Positions 60,687 to 64,000 of a DNA stretch of 64,000 nucleotides are shown here, piece after piece (within the stretch, counting starts at the first letter, position 1; every line of letters begins with the position of its first letter). Below the pieces are notes generated by a model, which was given only the letters and a program-made list of their open reading frames with translations, did no database searches and was not told the origin of the DNA. Origin of the DNA: Maniola hyperantus (Eukaryota > Arthropoda > Insecta > Lepidoptera > Nymphalidae). The translations under genes and the position numbers were made by a program. The stretch is from positions 10,549,554 through 10,613,553 of the forward strand of contig NC_048557.2 in the NCBI RefSeq assembly GCF_902806685.2, in the 5' to 3' direction.

Positions 60687-60979
60687 ATTTTGCATAGGAT
60701 TCGATAAACCAATTATCAAGACAAGTTCCTGTCTAAAAGCCAGGTTTTCATATTCAAATGAGAATTGTCAAAACGTTTTCAAAGTTATGCGGCGCACCTG
60801 TTCGCTTTGTATAGACAACTCTCTCTAACTTTGAAGTTCCAACTTCTAACATTTGTGAACTTGTAAACTAAGTTTAGAGCTCTAAAAAAACAACTGCTCT
60901 ATATTTACTTAACATAGTTTTAGATATATAGATATATAGATTTTCTTTATATCCATACTTCCATATTCATCCATACTAA

Positions 60980-61225
60980 TCCATACTAATATTATAAATG
61001 CGAAAGTGTGTCTGTCTGTCTGTCTGTCTTTCAGTCTGCCTTTCACGGCCCATCCGTTATACCGATTCTGACGAAATTTGGTTTAGATATAGCTTACATA
61101 CATCCCAAAGAAGGACATTGGCTACTTTTTATCCCAGAAAATAAAAGTGATTTTTAAAAACCTAAACCTGACTGACTGACTGATCTAATCTCTGTCTGGG
61201 ATGCAGATAGATAGCTATTATGCCA
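60980..61225 (+). mobile_element. HelB fused to HelA
   Basis: TCCATACTAATATTATAAAT to TGATTTTTAAAAACCTAAAC (HelB, to 61166), then CTGACTGACTGACTGATCTA and ATGCAGATAGATAGCTATTA (HelA). Just before, CCATACTAAT is doubled. Confidence 0.7.
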
Positions 61226-61295
61226 CGTATCTCAGTTTGAGTGAGGCTCACATATATGTATAGAGGTGTTTATGACGTCATCCCCATGGGAATTC
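61226..61295 (+). repeat. Direct duplication D4, copy 1
   Basis: TCAGTTTGAGTGAGGCTCAC, AGAGGTGTTTATGACGTCAT, CCCCATGGGAATTCGCT. The same sequence lies at 61851-61918. Confidence 0.8.
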
Positions 61296-61432
61296 GCTAG
61301 CCACGGCCGAAGCCTCCCACCTGACCAGACCAGAAATTTTAAAATTATAAAATTCCAAACCCATGCCGGGAATCGAACCCGGGACCTTTCACTAACAACA
61401 ACAGCGCTTACCACTGCGCCAGGGTGGTCGTC
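61296..61432 (-). mobile_element. SINE-3 5' half
   Basis: AGCCACGGCCGAAGCCTCCC to CACTGCGCCAGGGTGGTCGT. The 3' half is missing; it joins D4 copy 1 directly. Confidence 0.8.
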
Positions 61433-61609
61433 AAAAAATGTCGATTCAGTAATATTAACTGCAATAATTATATTAAAAAAAATCCTATTACAATGTAAAG
61501 GATTATTTAAATGATAAGCAAGCTTGGGAATGAGTTGCTTAACGACTTTGTGATAGTTCTAATAAGTTTCAATAATTTTGTAAAGTGGTGATAATAAAAA
61601 GAATACCCG

Positions 61610-61801
61610 GCTGAGTTTGTTGTGGGCTCTTCTCAGACCTGGGCGCGTTTGGAACCCTCGTAGCTTTAGTTTTAAGTTTGCGTTATAATTATCACCACTA
61701 TATTATCTTACAAATCTAACACTATACCAGACAATCAATAAGAGTAATTTATTACCTATTTTGAATAAATCATTTGACTTTGACTTTGACTTTGACTTTA
61801 A
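61610..61801 (+). mobile_element. LINE 3' end with (TTTGAC) tail
   Basis: CCCGGCTGAGTTTGTTGTGG, GCGCGTTTGGAACCCTCGTA, TTTTGAATAAATCATTTGAC and three more TTTGAC units. The 3' UTR only. Confidence 0.65.
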
Positions 61802-61850
61802 CTGCGTCCAATAGTAACTTAAGTCACTTGAAATAAGTAAACATGAACCT

Positions 61851-61918
61851 CAGTTTGAGTGAGGCTCACTTAGATAGAGGTGTTTATGACGTCATCCCCA
61901 TGGGACTTCGCTCGCCAC
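61851..61918 (+). repeat. Direct duplication D4, copy 2
   Basis: TCAGTTTGAGTGAGGCTCAC to CCCCATGGGACTTCGCTCGC, 625 bases after copy 1. Confidence 0.8.
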
Positions 61919-62086
61919 GTGAGGCGACTAGCTGACACATTGGTTATGCAAGTTGGCGCACTGGTAATTGCGTGTACCGTTTCGCACCAATACTGCAGCC
62001 TTAGCAAGAATTGCTCATCTCGAAAACGATGATAGATTTCGAATATCAAAACGCTACAACTAATGTCAGAATATAATGGACCAAAA

Positions 62087-62286
62087 TCTAAATGTATAAA
62101 ACGAAAAGGTGACTGACTGATCTATCAACACACAGCTCAAACTACTGGACGGATCGGGCAGTTTGGCATGCAGATAGCTATTATGACGTAGGCATCCGTT
62201 ACGAAATAATTTTTGAAAATTCAACCCCTAAGAGGGTTAAATAGGGGTTTGAAATTTGTATAGTCCACGCTGACAGCATAAGCTGG
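62087..62286 (+). mobile_element. HelA Helitron, terminus CTGG
   Basis: A-TCTAAATGTATAAAACGAAA to GCATAAGCTGG. The hairpin is reduced (CACGCTGACAGCATAAG). Confidence 0.8.
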
Positions 62287-62712
62287 TGGATAATAAGAGA
62301 CTATAGCCGTTAGAACTGAAAAGTCGTAGAATAGAGACCGCGCGTAGTAAGCGTAGCGTGGGGTATGGAGTACGCTCCGGCACGTTAGACTGACTGTATT
62401 ATAGATAAAGATGGTGACAGGAAGGGGAGGAACAGTCGTAGAGTGGATACTGGAGCCCTATTAACTTGATCTTTAAAACAAGGCATTTCAAATTCCTTTG
62501 TCTTTAGTGTAGGTTTACTTTGTCGTTAGTGTTACTCGAAGTATATCAACGTCGTCGAGTGTAAACTCGTGCTAAGCCTACTGCACTGCTGCAGAGCGCG
62601 GATTTGGTATTCACTGAGCGCAGGCAACGATCAGATATGCTGATTTTATCTTCACACTTGCTTTTGCTTGCAGTTCCGCACGCGTAACTATTGCCCACTG
62701 CTGACCAATCGA
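62287..62712. other. Unassigned stretch
   Basis: No repeat or coding signal recognised. Confidence 0.5.
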
Positions 62713-62912
62713 AAAAGCGGTGATAGCCTAGTGGTTAAGATGTTGGCTTTCCATGCAGAGGTCAGGGGCTCGATCCCGAATTACTTTAGCGGTGACGATC
62801 TTCGAAACTTCATCCTAAGGAAATCTCCATGCCTAAGAGAGAGCTCTTCATAATGTTCTCAAAGGTGTTTGAAGTCTGCTAATCCGCACTGGGCCACCGT
62901 GGCAGACTATGA
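62713..62912 (+). mobile_element. SINE-1, 3'-truncated
   Basis: GATAGCCTAGTGGTTAAGAT, GGCTCGATCCCG (B box changed), TTTAGCGGTGACGATC, GCCACCGTGGCAGACTATG; then R420 sequence. Confidence 0.75.
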
Positions 62913-63052
62913 CGTTTTCGGATTTTTGCTTTACTTATTCTATAAGACACTGCTACCTGCCAAATTTTCCTCTTTCTTGACAGACACGACAGACAGACAG
63001 ACAACGAAGTGAAGAGCACCTTTTTCTCTTTTGAGGTACGGAACACTAAAAA
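62913..63052 (+). mobile_element. R420 3' third
   Basis: GTTTTCGGATTTTTGCTTTA to TTGAGGTACGGAACACTAAA; contains CTACCTGCCAAATTTTCC and a GACAGACAGACAGAC run. Confidence 0.7.
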
Positions 63053-63069
63053 TAAATTTAGATTAGAAA

Positions 63070-63268
63070 CTAGCTTATGCTCGCGACTTCGTCCGCGTGA
63101 TCTACCCAAATTTCAAACCCCTGGAATTTTCAAAAATCCTTTATTAGCGGATGCCTACGTCATAATAGCTATCTGCATGCCAAATTTCCGCCTGATCCAT
63201 CTAGTTTTAGAGCTGTGTGTTGATAGATCAGTCAGTCAGTCACCTTATCCTCTTATATAATATTTGGA
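63070..63268 (-). mobile_element. HelA Helitron
   Basis: A-CTAGCTTATGCTCGCGACTT to ATAATATTTGGA-T. The CCCCTTAGGGGTTG segment is deleted. Confidence 0.85.
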
Positions 63269-63547
63269 TTAATCCCAAGCCACGGTCAAAATTAAGTTCT
63301 AACTAAAAATCTAGCCTCGCCTGTGATAGATAGGCACTACGGTATAATGTCACGTCATCACAAGTGGTGTGCTGAAGTCGACTGCAAATATGTTCAGCTG
63401 TCGTGTGCCGCTGAAGGGCAACTGCACACACGACGTGCTGTGCCGCTATACCGCTGATGAGGTTAAATTCATAGGAGATTGATTACTCTCCTTAGAATAC
63501 TCTCACATTAACCTAACTTGAGTGTGTGAACGAAATAATGGACTGAC

Positions 63548-63672
63548 AGCCGTACTCAGAGTCGCTTAGATACTTAAGATTGAGTTAAAACGAGATAGAT
63601 TTATGTGAGAGATGTAGCTCTGTCTCGTTTTAACTAAACTTAAGTAAAGATTAAGCGACTCTGAGTATGGCT
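63548..63672. mobile_element. Palindromic MITE family N, copy 2
   Basis: AGCCGTACTCAGAGTCGCTT and its complement with one mismatch in ~20; centre GAGTTAAAACGAGATAGATT and TAGCTCTGTCTCGTTTTAAC as at 18.7 kb. Confidence 0.75.
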
Positions 63673-63732
63673 TTAAGAGTGTTAAGAATTATAGCTAGTG
63701 GACGGTCAGTGTTTGTAAATGGAGTTACTTAC

Positions 63733-63873
63733 CGGACTGAGGAACGCGCTCCGATGTATTGAGCCCCCAGATGCGCTGGTCAGGTCAGATGGTCCAGGGT
63801 AGCGGAACTGGTCCAGGATTTTAGATTTCGCGTCTATAATTCGGTTTTGTGGCGAGGAGTCGTTGCGTGCGAA
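63733..63873 (-). CDS. Candidate host coding exon, product unknown
   Basis: On the minus strand this stretch ends ...CTCAGTCCG followed by GTAAGT (63727-63732), a perfect 5' splice donor. One frame is open for about 46 codons up to the donor, ending on a codon boundary. It reads ARNDSSPQNR, IIDAKSKILDQFRYPG and PSDLTSASGGSIHRSAFLSP. Codons are GC-ending more often than in neighbouring DNA, and the stretch is not repeated in the window. The 3' splice site is unclear: a HelB fragment lies directly upstream (63874-63924), and possible AGs are at TTAAAG and TTATAG. If real, the host gene is on the minus strand, and the exon it splices to lies to the left, beyond or inside this window. I do not recognise the protein. 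It could instead be a chance open frame. Confidence 0.4.
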
Positions 63874-63924
63874 TTCTTTAATTTTCCGGGCTAAAAAGTA
63901 GCCTATGTCACTCTCTATACCCGG
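63874..63924 (-). mobile_element. HelB fragment
   Basis: TTCTTTAATTTTCCGGGCTA, AAAAGTAGCCTATGTCACTC, TATACCCGGA. It abuts the candidate exon on one side and HelA on the other. Confidence 0.6.
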
Positions 63925-63926
63925 AA

Positions 63927-64000
63927 TCTAAATATATAAAAGGAAAAGACGACTGACTGACTAATCTATCAACACACAGCTCGAACTACGGGACGAATCA
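63927..64000 (+). mobile_element. HelA Helitron 5' part, cut by window end
   Basis: A-TCTAAATATATAAAAGGAAA, GACGACTGACTGACTAATCT, GAACTACGGGACGAATCA. Confidence 0.85.

Overview
The window looks like lepidopteran (moth or butterfly) nuclear DNA. It is A+T-rich and carries repeat types typical of that order: Helitron-like elements ending in a hairpin plus CTAG, tRNA-derived SINEs with GAT tails, jockey/CR1-like and RTE-like LINE 3' ends, and Penelope-like fragments. No complete host gene is present. The short ORFs are nearly all translations of repeats. The one plausible piece of host coding sequence is a minus-strand stretch at about 63733-63873 that ends in a perfect GTAAGT donor. The window is therefore best read as intron or intergenic DNA filled with transposable elements (TEs).

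Family names are mine, for use in this report. Helitron-like: HelA (TCTAAATATATAAAAGG...GCATAAGCTAG), HelB (TCCATACTAATATTATAAA...GCATCAGCTAG), HelC (TCAGTACCC...GCATCAGCTAG), HelD (3' end complementary to CTAGCTGCCCTGGCGAAC). SINEs: SINE-1 (A box GATAGCCTAGTGG, B box GGTTCGATCC, GAT tail), SINE-2 (CTCAATAGCTCAA head, GGCTAATATTCTTT-A(n) end), SINE-3 (TGGCGCAGTGGTGAGCG head, jockey-like 3' end), SINE-4 (one copy). R420: a ~420-bp dispersed unit starting ACCGGCCAAGTGCGAGTCAG and ending GGTACGGAACCCTAAA. LINEs: Jk-1, Jk-2, LINE-G (tail ATTCT or TTCAT repeats), and RTE-1, -2 and -3.

Layout. 0-9 kb: two terminal-inverted-repeat (TIR) elements, LINE/SINE remnants, a Penelope-like piece. 9-20 kb: three copies of an unknown 100-270 bp unit, a nested LINE-in-SINE, a near-perfect 222-bp palindromic MITE (short non-autonomous TIR element), Helitrons head to tail, a 250-bp direct duplication, and a 139-bp tandem repeat split by HelC. 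20-30 kb: Penelope-like C-terminus, full-length R420, LINE-G 3' end, SINE-2 joined to RTE-1. 29-45 kb: a 605-bp hAT-like element, two copies of a 143-bp hAT-like MITE with perfect 8-bp target duplications, a nested GC-rich MITE, and the longest LINE remnant (Jk-1, 44.4-45.1 kb). 45.7-51.9 kb: a ~5.4 kb interval flanked by ~420-bp inverted copies; inside it a Copia-type LTR retrotransposon (47266-51256) with LTRs identical by eye, a 5-bp target duplication (TSD), and a badly rearranged body. 52-64 kb: more Helitrons, RTE-2 C-terminus, further duplications, and the candidate exon.

No element encodes a full set of transposition proteins. Retroposed SINEs share 3' ends with LINEs in the same window (SINE-3 with Jk-2, SINE-1 with RTE-1), which suggests mobilisation in trans. 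The best leads are the identical-LTR but defective Copia element, the inverted duplication around it, the recurring arrangement of direct duplicates around Helitrons, and the possible host exon. All alignments and identities were judged by eye.
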